The notes beneath the pieces are model-generated. The model made no database searches. It was given only the letters and a program-made list of their open reading frames with translations, and was not told the origin of the DNA. A stretch of DNA of 64,000 bases. It comes from Sporocytophaga sp. GTDB lineage: Bacteria; Bacteroidota; Bacteroidia; Cytophagales; Cytophagaceae. Where the stretch lies: positions 310,001-374,000 of the forward strand of contig JANQAB010000009.1 in the NCBI GenBank assembly GCA_024707265.1, written 5' to 3'. Each line of letters opens with the position of its first letter. Position 1 is the first letter of the stretch. Position numbers and translations under genes: made by a program. Positions 1 to 9,391 of this stretch are shown here, one piece after another.

Positions 1-1
1 C

Positions 2-451
2 TTTGCAGAAAAATTAGCTAAGCTTATCAATGCCGAATATCTCTCAAGTGATATTATAAGAAAGGAATTGTTTAGCAACCCAACCTACTCAAAAGGGGAG
101 AAAGAAGCGGTTTATGAGGAAATGAAAATAAAGATGAAGGTCTTTTTATCCGAAAAAAAAGATGTCATACTGGATGCCACTTTTTTTAAAGATCGATTAA
201 GAAAATCATTTTGCAAGGTATGCATCCAGCATAAAACCACTTGCAGGATTATTATCATCTCCGCAAGTGAAGAAGATATAAGACAGCGGACTTCCCATAA
301 AAGAACTTTCAGTGATGCTGATTACTCGGTATATCTAAAAATGAAAGACCAGTTTGAAATGCCCGAGACTGAGTTCCTGGAACTCAATTCTTCAAAGATT
401 GATATTAACCTAATGCTTAATAAAGCAGTTGCATACTTAAATGCAAAATGA
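2..451 (+). CDS. P-loop nucleotide kinase-like ATPase, C-terminal part (5' end outside window)
   Basis: The frame is open from base 2 to the TGA at 449-451 and has no start in the window, so the gene is cut at its 5' end. About 149 residues remain. Seen: a DVILDATFFK segment typical of the second strand of AAA_33/COG0645-type kinases, followed by an arginine-rich lid-like stretch (RQRTSHKR). The Walker A motif must lie upstream of the window. Known: in many bacteria this ATPase is fused to an aminoglycoside-phosphotransferase-like domain (COG2187). Here that domain is the next gene, overlapping this one by 11 bp, so the two are probably co-translated and work together. The substrate is unknown. 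Confidence 0.75.
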   Translation, partial: FAEKLAKLINAEYLSSDIIRKELFSNPTYSKGEKEAVYEEMKIKMKVFLSEKKDVILDATFFKDRLRKSFCKVCIQHKTTCRIIIISASEEDIRQRTSHKRTFSDADYSVYLKMKDQFEMPETEFLELNSSKIDINLMLNKAVAYLNAK

Positions 452-1506
452 TAATTCTATGGAGAAGGAACAGTTCAAAAGAATCATTTTCCCTGATCAT
501 TCCAAACCCCTTGCTGTTACTGAAACCTCCATTTCATGGATCCTTTTCTCAGAGAACAGGGCATTTAAAATTAAAAGGCCCGTTGAAACTTCATTTCTGA
601 ATTTTACATCATTAGAAAATCGTAAATTCTATTGTGAAAAGGAGCTTTTATTAAACCAAAGATTTGCATCGGATATTTACATTTCTGTTCATCCTGTAAA
701 ACTGCACAATGATTACTTTCAAATTGGGGGAGAAGATGGTAAAATCGTTGATTATGCAGTTGAGATGCGGAGACTTCCTGAAGGAAAAAGAATTGAACAA
801 CCTACTTTTAAAAAATGAGATAACAGAAAGAGATATTCGTAATATAGCAGAAGTAATTGCGGAATTTCATTTTTCATCAAAGCCTTTAATCATAAAGAAT
901 CAAAGCGACCTTATTAAAGATAAAACCAAAGACATTCTCAACTATTCAGCAATATTCAATGAAATTGATCCGGTCAGTAATGACTTTATTGAAATAAGTA
1001 CCAGCTACTGCACGCAGTTAATTCAACACTTTAAAGAATTTCTTGAATCCCGCATGCAGCAGGGATTTATCAGGGACTGCCATGGAGATCTTCATACCGG
1101 AAACATCTTTCTCCTTGATAAACCTTTATTGTTTGACTGCATAGAATTCAGCGATTCACTGAGACAAATAGATATAATGGAAGAGCTTGCCTTTCTTTCC
1201 ATGGACTTGGACAGTTATGGGAGAAAGGACTTTGGTACATTGGTTCTGGAATATTATAATGTATTTAATCCAACAGTAAGAAGCCCTGAAGAATATATAC
1301 TTTTTTTATTCTACAAGTATTATAAGGCCGGGGTCAGGGCTAAAGTCATGGCCGTCCAGTGGATTAGAGAAAAAGATACAGCATGCAAAGCACAAATAGA
1401 AACGCAAATGAAGGCTTATATAAAATTAATGCAATCATATTTCAATCAATTGCAAAAAGATTCCAACATAAGCAATCCTCAAGTTTTCCCGACTACAATT
1501 CGTTAA
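441..1506 (+). CDS. Aminoglycoside phosphotransferase-like kinase (COG2187 type), one-base frame break
   Basis: Two frames join into one protein of about 354 residues if one A is removed from the A5 run at 785-789. The junction then reads RRLPEGKELNNLLLKNE, which fits the family. Seen: a Brenner-like catalytic motif CHGDLHTGNIFL, then FDCIEFSDSLRQID, where the IEF...D segment supplies the metal-binding acid, and a helical C-terminus. The ATG at 441 overlaps the upstream ATPase stop; an in-frame ATG at 459 is an alternative. Known: this family is kinase-like, but despite its name is not established as a drug-resistance enzyme. The break is in a homopolymer and is probably a sequence error rather than decay. 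Confidence 0.75.
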
Positions 1507-1535
1507 ATATCCAAGTGTTTAATTTCTCCACGTTG

Positions 1536-2907
1536 CTAATTCATTAAAGAGTCAAAAACCTCATCCAGCCTGGCAGCAGCATGAATGTTAACTTTGAACT
1601 TTGTCGTATCGAGCCCCTTTTTATTATACTTTGAAATAAATATATCTTTGAAGCCTAATTTTTCAGCTTCAGAAATTCTTTGTTCGATTCTGTTTACCGC
1701 TCTTATTTCCCCACCGAGGCCTACCTCCCCCGCAAAACAAACTGTCTGCGGAATGGCGAGATCTTTAAACGACGAAATGATGGAAGCACACACCGATAAA
1801 TCAATTGCAGGGTCTTCAATCTTTAGTCCACCCGCAATATTCAGGAATACATCCTGAGCACCCAACCTGAGACCACCTCTTTTTCTCAAGTACCGCCAAT
1901 AACATGTTTAATCTTTTCGCATCAAATCCGGTAGAACTTCTTTGAGGTGTTCCATAAGTTGCCGGACTTACAAGAGACTGTACTTCTATCAATAAAGGAC
2001 GATTCCCTTCCAGCGTTGCACCTATAGTTATTCCGCTCAAAACCTCTTCTCTTTGTGATAGTAATATCTGAGAAGGATTAGAAACCTCCTTCAATCCAGC
2101 CCCTGACATTTCATAGATACCTAGCTCAGAAGTAGATCCGAAACGGTTCTTTGTTGTACGCATGATTCTATAGGCCATATGGCGATCACCTTCAAACTGC
2201 AAAACAGTGTCCACCATGTGTTCCAGTATCTTAGGCCCTGCGATCGTTCCTTCCTTCGTAATATGACCTATGAGAAAAACAGGAGTACCTGACTCTTTAG
2301 CAAATTTTAACAACTCCGCCGTGCATTCTCTGACCTGCGAAATACTTCCGGCACTGGAGTCTATAAATGAGGAATGTAAAGTCTGGATAGAATCTACAAC
2401 CAAAACATCCGGGTCCAATATCTCAATCTGTTTGAAGATATTCTGAGTAGATGTTTCTGTGAGCACATAACAGTTATTGGATTTTATACCAAGTCTTTCT
2501 GCCCGCATTTTGGTTTGGTGTTCACTCTCTTCTCCCGAAACATACAATACCTTATGCTCCACAAGACTTAACGCAATCTGAAGCATGAGTGTCGATTTGC
2601 CGATACCCGGTTCACCACCGATCAACACCAAAGAGCCGGGGACAATCCCTCCACCTAATACTCTATTTAATTCACCGTCATTGGTATTGATGCGTTCTTC
2701 CTGATCATAAGCAACTTCATTGATGGGTTTGGGCTTATTGGCAACTTTTGTAGAAGAAGACGAAGACTTCCAGGATTGCTTTTCCTCTTTCTGAATAAGC
2801 TCTTCCACATAGGTATTCCATTCTCCGCAGGAAGGACATTTACCGACCCACTTGGCAGACTGCGCACCACAACTCTGACAAAAAAACGAGGATTTTACTT
2901 TGGCCAT
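1536..2907 (-). CDS. radA: DNA repair protein RadA, one-base frame break
   Basis: RadA is a branch-migrating ATPase of recombinational repair. Seen: an N-terminal four-cysteine zinc finger (CQSCG...CPSCGEW), Walker A GGEPGIGKST, the RadA signature KNRFGS, and a C-terminal Lon-protease-like domain (AGGLKIEDPAIDL, EVGLGGEIRAV). I place the start at the ATG at 2905-2907, giving MAKVKSSFFCQSCG; the frame stays open slightly further upstream. The frame breaks at a T5 run at 1880-1884 (one base too many), separating LLAVLEKR from GGLRLGAQD. Corrected length is about 456 residues, normal for RadA. It is divergent from fumC. A real pseudogene is less likely than an indel error. Confidence 0.93.
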
Positions 2908-2961
2908 AATCTTTATATTCAAAGATACCACTTATTCATCACAGGACCATATTGTGGAAAA

Positions 2962-2980
2962 ATTTGGAAAAATTCCAAAT
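2962..2980. promoter_or_regulatory. Perfect inverted repeat between radA and fumC
   Basis: ATTTGGAA-AAA-TTCCAAAT has perfect 8-bp arms and a 3-bp spacer. It sits 55 bp upstream of the radA start and 96 bp upstream of fumC, where an operator for either gene would lie. No regulator is identified, and short AT-rich palindromes also occur by chance. Confidence 0.3.
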
Positions 2981-3075
2981 CCGATGTTAAATATTGCTAT
3001 ATCGCGCTAGAGGTATTTTGATATTTTTGTAATATTGTTCACGATACAGTAACTATTAAAAAACTAAAATATTCT

Positions 3076-4469
3076 ATGAGCTTCAGGATCGAAAAAGACA
3101 CTATGGGGCCGGTACAGGTTCCGGCAGACAAATATTGGGGAGCACAAACACAAAGATCAAAAGAAAATTTCACCATCGGCGGACACCTGATGCCTACTGA
3201 AGTGATCAGAGCATTTGCTATTCTAAAGAAAGCGGCAGCACAAACCAATCATGAGCTTGGCGTTCTTTCTGCAGACAAATCTGAGATAATCAGCAAAGTA
3301 TGTGAAGAGATTCTTGATGGAAAACTTGATGATCAGTTTCCGTTAGTGGTTTGGCAGACAGGTTCAGGAACCCAGTCAAACATGAATGTGAATGAAGTTA
3401 TAGGAAACAGAGCTCATGTGCTTCTTGGTGGTAAACTTGATGACGAAAAGAAAAAATCCACCCGAACGATGACGTCAATAAATCTCAGTCTTCTAATGAT
3501 ACCTTCCCGACTGCAATGTCTATTGCAGCCTATAAACTGATCGTTGAAGAAACAATACCTAAAGTAAAGTCTCTCAGAGATACCCTTGATGCTAAAGCAA
3601 AGGCCTTCGCAGATGTGGTAAAAATCGGTCGTACACACTTAATGGACGCCACTCCTCTTACACTTGGAAATGAATTTTCCGGTTATGTAGCTCAATTAGA
3701 CCATGGTATTAAAACCCTTCAATCTACGCTGGATCACCTCTCCGAGCTTGCACTAGGAGGAACTGCTGTAGGAACAGGACTTAATACTCCAAAAGGATAT
3801 TCTGAACTTGTAGCAAAGAAAATCTCACAACTGGCAGGTCATCCTTTCAAAACTGCTCCTAACAAATTTGAGGCTTTAGCTGCTCACGATGCAGCTGTAG
3901 GTACTTCCGGAGCGCTGAAAAAACTTGCTGTAAGCTTAATGAAAATCGGAAATGATATCAGGTTACTTGCTTCAGGGCCAAGATGCGGTATCGGAGAATT
4001 AATAATTCCTGAAAATGAGCCTGGTTCTTCAATTATGCCCGGAAAAGTTAATCCTACTCAGTCTGAGGCACTTACAATGGTTTGCGCACAAGTTATAGGG
4101 AATGATGCTGCAATTTCTGTCGGTGGAATGCAAGGACATTTCGAACTAAATGTTTTTAAACCCGTAATAATCTTCAACTTGCTGATGTCGGCAAAACTAA
4201 TCGGAGATGCTGCCGATAGTTTCAACAAAAATTGCGCAGTCGGTATTGAGCCAAACTTACCTTTCATCAATAAAAATCTTGAAAATTCGTTGATGCTGGT
4301 AACCGCTCTTAACACACATATCGGCTATGAAAATGCAGCCAAAATTGCCAAAAAAGCTCATAAGGAAAACAAAACTTTAAGAGAGGCAGCCATAGAACTG
4401 CAACTATTGACTGACGAGCAATTTACAAGCTGGGTAAACGCAAAAGACATGATAGGAAGCCTTAAATAA
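3076..4469 (+). CDS. fumC: Class II fumarate hydratase (fumarase C), one-base frame break
   Basis: The enzyme interconverts fumarate and L-malate in the TCA cycle. Seen: the N-terminal signature [25 protein letters not shown], interrupted here only for length, a [13 protein letters not shown] segment, and the superfamily signature [13 protein letters not shown] near the active-site loop. One A is missing from the A6 run at 3450-3455. Restoring it yields [19 protein letters not shown], the conserved substrate-binding region. Corrected length is 464 residues, normal for FumC. The start ATG is at 3076. As the gene encodes a central-metabolism enzyme and the break is in a homopolymer, an indel error is the likely cause. 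Confidence 0.94.
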
Positions 4470-4537
4470 TATTTTAGGGTTTCCTGTCGGCAATTATAAA
4501 CAGGATACTCTAAAAACATTATTAAATAGCTACTACC

Positions 4538-5080
4538 ATGAAAAAGAGCGCTCATGTGTTCGGATTGTTAATGTTTCTGGCAGTTTTTGCCGGATATGCC
4601 CAATCTGATAAGGAAACTGAAAAAGAATGGGCTAAAAAACTGAAATCTCTTACTCCAATGGAGTATAAGAAGCTTGTTGAAGAAAAAGATGCTTTATCTG
4701 CTCAGGTCTCTGAAACCGCAAGTTTAAAATCTGAGGTGGATGCAAAAAATGCAGAAATAGAGCGGCTTAAAAAAAGTCTTCAATCGGGAGGAGGCGGAAG
4801 TGTTAAATCGAAAAGCGTCCCGGGTGTCGTTTTTAAAGTACAGGTAGGCTCTTTCAGAAACAAAGACCTGTCAAAATATTTTGACAACAATCCGAACTTC
4901 AGTGGCGAAGTAGACAAAGATGGAATAAAAAAATACACATTGGGCAACTTTGCTGACTATTGGGAAGCAAATACATTTAAAAAGGCACTCAGAGATATGG
5001 GTGTGAAAGATGCCTGGATCGTCGCTTATAAAAATGGCGAAAGAGTACCCATTAAAGATGTGCTTGAAGGTGTATTATAA
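4538..5080 (+). CDS. Secreted coiled-coil protein with C-terminal SPOR-like domain
   Basis: 180 residues. Seen: a signal peptide of about 21 residues ending near GYAQ, a charged helical region with heptad character (about 50-90), a short glycine/serine linker (GGGGS), and a C-terminal domain beginning FKVQVGSFRNKDLSKYF and ending with an exposed strand. That domain matches the SPOR pattern, which binds denuded peptidoglycan in the periplasm. The gene follows fumC by 68 bp and ends just before a strong terminator, so it may be the last gene of a fumC transcript. The SPOR call is inferred from pattern; the exact role is unknown. Confidence 0.6.
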   Translation: MKKSAHVFGLLMFLAVFAGYAQSDKETEKEWAKKLKSLTPMEYKKLVEEKDALSAQVSETASLKSEVDAKNAEIERLKKSLQSGGGGSVKSKSVPGVVFKVQVGSFRNKDLSKYFDNNPNFSGEVDKDGIKKYTLGNFADYWEANTFKKALRDMGVKDAWIVAYKNGERVPIKDVLEGVL

Positions 5081-5113
5081 AAACTTCATTTAATAAGTAA
5101 TTAATTTAATTGT

Positions 5114-5146
5114 AAAAAGGCTGATTCGAGAGGATCAGCCTTTTTT
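5114..5146 (+). terminator. Rho-independent terminator
   Basis: AAAGGCTGAT pairs perfectly with ATCAGCCTTT across an 8-base loop, followed by a T run ending at 5146. It lies 36 bp after the stop of the SPOR-domain gene. The rest of the gap to 5377 shows no further gene. Confidence 0.9.
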
Positions 5147-5377
5147 ATGAAAATTTTTAGGATAGAGACATTATACTCCACATTTCTACAAATCATTTTT
5201 AACTCCTTTATCTACACAACATTCTGCTCCCTTGTAAAAACTCCAGTCACTCTTTATTCCAAAACTCAATGGTAATTAAGCCCTTTCACTTTATCACGAA
5301 TTAAAAACTTTAAGCATTCCACTTTTCGCCTTCAGCTACATATTTATTATCTTTAAAAATACTTCAAGAATTTTCTA

Positions 5378-6826
5378 GTGGAAAATAAGATTACCTGCCC
5401 TAAATGCGCCCATCATTTTAATGTTGAAGAGGCGCTTGCCAGCCATATAGAGGAAAAACTAAAACAGGATTTTGATAAAATCCAGAAACAAAAAGAAGCT
5501 GAACTTGCTGAAAAAGAAAATAAACTGCGCGCTTATCAGGCAAAACTGATCAAGGAACGAGAAGATCAGGAAGCTCAGCTAAAAAAAACACTGATTCTGG
5601 AGAAACAGAAATTAGAAGAACAGCTCAAAGGGAAAGTGAAAGAGGATTTTGAAATGCAGCTTAAAACAATGCAGGAAGAAATCGAAGAACGCAAAAAGGA
5701 AAACCGTGAGCTGAAAACTAAGGAGCTCGATCTTTTGAAAAAAGAGAAAGAACTGAAAGAGAAAAGAGATGAGCTGGAAATGGAGCTGGAGAAAAAACTT
5801 CTTACCAAAACCAAAGAATTGGAAGATCAGCTCAAGGGGAAAGTAAAAGAAGACTTCGAACTTCAACTAAAGAGTTTACAAGATGAAGTTGAAGAACGGA
5901 AGAAAGAAAACCGGGAACTGAAAACCAAAGAACTTGAGCTGCTGAAAAAAGAAAAAGACCTGAACGACAAAAAGGAAGAACTTGAGCTGGAAATGGAGAA
6001 AAGATTTCTCAACAAGGCCAAAGATATGGAAGAGGACATCCGGAAAAGGATAGATGAAAACAATCAGCTCAAGATTAAAGAAAAAGACATGCAACTGGAT
6101 TCTTTGAGAAAGCAGATCGATGAAATGAAAAGAAAGGCAGAACAGGGCTCTATGCAATTACAAGGCGAAGCCCAGGAAGTAATCCTTGAAGGAATGCTAA
6201 GAGAAACTTTTCCATTTGACCTTGTAGAAGAAGTAGGTAAAGGTGTAAGAGGGGCTGACGTAATTCAAACGGTAAGAAACTCTTCAGGGAAAGACTGTGG
6301 AAAAATTATATATGAAAGCAAGCGGACCAAGGCATTCAGCGATGGCTGGATTGAAAAACTGAAAGGAGACCTTCGCGGACAAAAAGCAGATCTGGCTGTC
6401 CTTGTAACAGAAACTATGCCCAAGGATATGGAAAAGTTTGGTATGCGGGACGGCGTTTGGGTATGCTCTTTCAATGAAGTCAAAGGCGTTGCCATGATAC
6501 TCAGAGATACCCTTATCAAATTGACAGAAGTAAAATTATCACAGGAAAATAAGGGTGATAAAATGCAAATGCTTTACGAATATCTCACCGGGAATGAATT
6601 CCGGCAGCAGATGGAAGCTATTGTTGAAGGTTTTTCTTCCATGCAGGAAGCGCTTGCAAAAGAAAAACTCGTTACCCAAAAACTCTGGAAAGAAAGAGAA
6701 AAACAATTGGAAAAAGTTCTTCATAATACAGTTGATATGTATGGCTCCATTAAGGGTATAGCGGGTAAAGCTGTCGGAGATATTAAATACCTTGAGACTC
6801 CTGATTTGCTGGAAGAAGTTGATTAA
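5378..6826 (+). CDS. DUF2130 protein: zinc-ribbon, long coiled coil, nuclease-like domain
   Basis: 482 residues, read from a GTG at 5378. Seen: an N-terminal CPKCAHHF half of a zinc-ribbon-like motif, a coiled coil from about residue 25 to 260 very rich in K, E and L, then the conserved DUF2130 core (GEAQEVILEGMLRETFPFDL, GADVIQTVRN, IIYESKRTKAFSDGWI) with the layout of a restriction-endonuclease-like fold. The coiled coil contains a tandem 69-residue duplication, annotated separately. Function is not established; an association with DNA is inferred from the fold type. It is followed by recJ 89 bp downstream. Confidence 0.8.
   Translation: MENKITCPKCAHHFNVEEALASHIEEKLKQDFDKIQKQKEAELAEKENKLRAYQAKLIKEREDQEAQLKKTLILEKQKLEEQLKGKVKEDFEMQLKTMQEEIEERKKENRELKTKELDLLKKEKELKEKRDELEMELEKKLLTKTKELEDQLKGKVKEDFELQLKSLQDEVEERKKENRELKTKELELLKKEKDLNDKKEELELEMEKRFLNKAKDMEEDIRKRIDENNQLKIKEKDMQLDSLRKQIDEMKRKAEQGSMQLQGEAQEVILEGMLRETFPFDLVEEVGKGVRGADVIQTVRNSSGKDCGKIIYESKRTKAFSDGWIEKLKGDLRGQKADLAVLVTETMPKDMEKFGMRDGVWVCSFNEVKGVAMILRDTLIKLTEVKLSQENKGDKMQMLYEYLTGNEFRQQMEAIVEGFSSMQEALAKEKLVTQKLWKEREKQLEKVLHNTVDMYGSIKGIAGKAVGDIKYLETPDLLEEVD
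5612..6025 (+). repeat. Tandem 207-bp intragenic repeat (2 units) in the DUF2130 coiled coil
   Basis: Residues 79-147 and 148-216 of the DUF2130 protein are two copies of one 69-residue segment. Shared blocks include QLKGKVKEDFE and EERKKENRELKTKEL. The units are 5612-5818 and 5819-6025. The period is not a multiple of 7, but the coiled-coil character is kept. This is a recent-looking internal duplication that lengthens the rod. Confidence 0.85.
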
Positions 6827-6874
6827 AGCCTTTTCAGGTAATAAACCCGGAATATTTGCCCTTATCATCCATTA

Positions 6875-6907
6875 TTTGTAAAAAAGTCGCTATTTTTTTA
6901 TAATTTG
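6875..6907 (+). promoter_or_regulatory. Possible Bacteroidota promoter for recJ
   Basis: TTTG at 6875-6878 is followed, about 22 bases later, by TATAATTTG ending at 6907. This resembles the -33 TTTG and -7 TAnnTTTG elements of Bacteroidota but with one extra base in the -7 box. It sits just 8 bp before the recJ ATG, so a transcript from it would have almost no leader. Weak call. Confidence 0.25.
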
Positions 6908-6915
6908 TATGCTTT

Positions 6916-8620
6916 ATGGAAAAGCGTTGGGTATTTAAACATGTTCCTCAGGCTCAAAACATCGAGTCATTATCTCAGGCGATTAATATCAACGCTTCCC
7001 TTGCTGCTCTGCTTATTCAAAGAGGGATTAACACTTTTGAAGAAGCCAGGGATTTCTTCAGACCTTCTCTGGAAAATCTTCATGATCCATATCTTATGAA
7101 AGATATGGACAAAGCTGTCTCAAGGCTTTGCGAAGCCATGGATAATGAAGAAAAAATCCTTGTTTACGGGGATTATGATGTCGATGGCACTACCTCTGTA
7201 ACTCTTGTCTACGGCTTTCTCAGCAACTACTACGAAAACCTTGAATTTTATATTCCTGACAGGTACAAAGAAGGCTATGGCATTTCAAAAACCGGTATAG
7301 ACTGGGCTCATGAAAATGGCTTTTCTCTCATTATCAGTCTGGACTGTGGCATCAAATCATTAAATGAAATAGCCTATGCCTCGGAGTTGGGGATAGACTT
7401 TATAATATGCGACCATCACAAGCCAGGTGATACACTTCCTGCGGCCTGTGCTGTCTTAGATCCAAAAAGAGCCGACTGCAATTATCCATATAAAGAGCTA
7501 TCTGGATGTGGTGTTGGCTTTAAGTTATTGCAGGCGCTTTGTATTGACTTGGGACTAGAAGATGAATTACTCTTTAGTTTTCTTGACTTACTTGCAGTAA
7601 GTATCGCTTCTGACATAGTGCCTATTACCGGTGAAAACAGAATATTAACCTATCAAGGTTTAAAGGTACTGAATGAGTCGCCACGTCCAGGGATGAAAGC
7701 GCTCATGGATATATCCGGTGTATCAAAAGAACTTACAATCAACAATATCGTCTTTGGACTTGGCCCCAGAATAAATGCTGCGGGAAGAATCGCACATGCC
7801 AAACATGCGGTTCACTTGCTTATTGCAAAGGATCAAGATGAAGCTGATCTCCTTGCCGAAAAAGATAAATGAAAAGAATAAGGTAAGGAAGGATTTTGAC
7901 CTGAACATCACCGATGAGGCAATTCGAATGATTCAGGAAGAAGTGGCATTGGACTCAAAGTCGACTGTTCTTTTCAAAAATGATTGGCATAAAGGGGTTA
8001 TAGGGATAGTGGCTTCCCGATGCATTGAAAAGTTTTACAGGCCAACCATTATTCTGACAGAGAACAATGGTATGGCTACCGGATCTGCAAGATCAGTAGA
8101 CGGATTTGATGTCTATGAAGCAATAGCTAAATGTTCAGATCTTCTTGAGCAGTTTGGAGGACATACTTATGCAGCCGGACTTACCATGAAGCTTGAGAAT
8201 ATCAAAGCTTTCCAGGAGAGATTTGAGCATGTTGTTTCCTGCGACATACGTCAGGAAGATTTAATCCCTAAACTGGATGTTGATCTTAAGATAGAGTTGT
8301 CACAGATTAATCAAAAGTTTTATAACATTCTGAAACAATTAGCTCCATTCGGACCAGGGAACATGGATCCTGTTTTTATTTCAGAAAATGTCAGAGACGA
8401 TGGTTCTGCAAGATTGCTGAAAGATCAGCATCTGAAACTAAGGATCTCCCAGGACGGTTTTAATGCTATTGAGGCCATTGGGTTTAATATGGTAGAGCCA
8501 TTTAAAAGAATTTCAAAGGGAGAACCTTTTAATATTTGTTACCACATTTATGAAAATGAATTTAATGGCAAAAAATCTTTGCAATTATTCATAAAGGATA
8601 TAAAATTTGTCACTAATTAA
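6916..8620 (+). CDS. recJ: Single-strand-specific exonuclease RecJ, one-base frame break
   Basis: RecJ degrades 5' single-stranded DNA in recombination and repair. Seen: DHH-domain motifs VYGDYDVDGTTSVTL and DHHKPGD, the glycine-rich SGCGVGFKLLQA, and the DHHA1 motif GGHTYAAGLTM near residue 420. The frame breaks at the A5 run at 7859-7863. With one A removed the protein reads DLLAEKINEKNKVRKDFD without interruption, total about 567 residues, normal for RecJ. The start ATG at 6916 gives MEKRWVFKHVPQ, typical of Bacteroidota RecJ. lptB follows 37 bp later. Confidence 0.94.
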
Positions 8621-8657
8621 AAGAGGGACTTCCTTTTATTTTGTTATATAATCAGAG

Positions 8658-9388
8658 ATGATACTCAGAGCGGAACATTTAATTAAAAGATATAAGGCCA
8701 GGACAGTAGTTAACAACGTTTCGGTAGAAGTTAATCAAGGCGAAATTGTAGGGCTGCTGGGGCCAAACGGAGCAGGAAAAACGACTTCATTTTACATGAT
8801 TGTAGGCCTGATAAAGCCTAATGAAGGTAAAATTTTTCTTGAAAATGAAGAAATAACCAAACTTCCGATGTATCAAAGAGCAAAGAAAGGAGTAGGTTAC
8901 CTTGCACAGGAGGCTTCCGTTTTCAGAACACTTACAGTGGAAGAAAACATTATGGCTGTACTGGAAATGACTAAACTTTCCAAAGCTGACCAAAAAAACA
9001 AACTTCAGGAACTTCTGGATGAATTCAGCCTGAATCATGTGAGAAAAAATATAGGTATGGTGCTTTCCGGGGAGAAAGAAGAAGAACAGAAATAGCACGT
9101 GCACTAGCAGTAGACCCTAAATTTGTTCTTTTGGATGAGCCCTTTGCCGGAGTAGACCCTATTGCAGTTGAAGAGATACAATCAATAGTTGCTAAGCTAA
9201 AGAATAAAAATATCGGTATCCTTATTACCGACCACAATGTAAACGAAACACTTTCCATTACGGACAGGGCTTATCTTTTATTTGAGGGAAAGATTCTTAA
9301 ATCGGGCACTGCGGAAGAACTTGCTGCTGATGAGCAAGTTAGAAGAGTATATCTGGGCAAACATTTCGAATTGAAAAGAAAGATCTAA
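8658..9388 (+). CDS. lptB: LPS export ABC transporter ATPase LptB, one-base frame break
   Basis: LptB is the cytoplasmic ATPase that powers lipopolysaccharide transport to the outer membrane. Seen: Walker [11 protein letters not shown]-loop region [12 protein letters not shown], and Walker [14 protein letters not shown]. The signature reads [16 protein letters not shown] only if one G is added to the G4 run at 9069-9072. Corrected length is 243 residues, normal for LptB. In an essential gene this break is most simply a sequence error. The GH3 gene starts 4 bp after the stop, indicating an operon recJ-lptB-GH3. Confidence 0.93.
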
Positions 9389-9391
9389 AGA

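Noticed and set aside
441-1506. Aminoglycoside resistance gene
   Set aside because: Only the general kinase fold is shared; the COG2187-like layout beside a P-loop ATPase is not a resistance determinant.
5575-6157. Several open frames antisense to the DUF2130 gene
   Set aside because: They are Phe/Ser-rich mirror images of the K/E coiled coil, a known by-product of purine-rich coding sequence.
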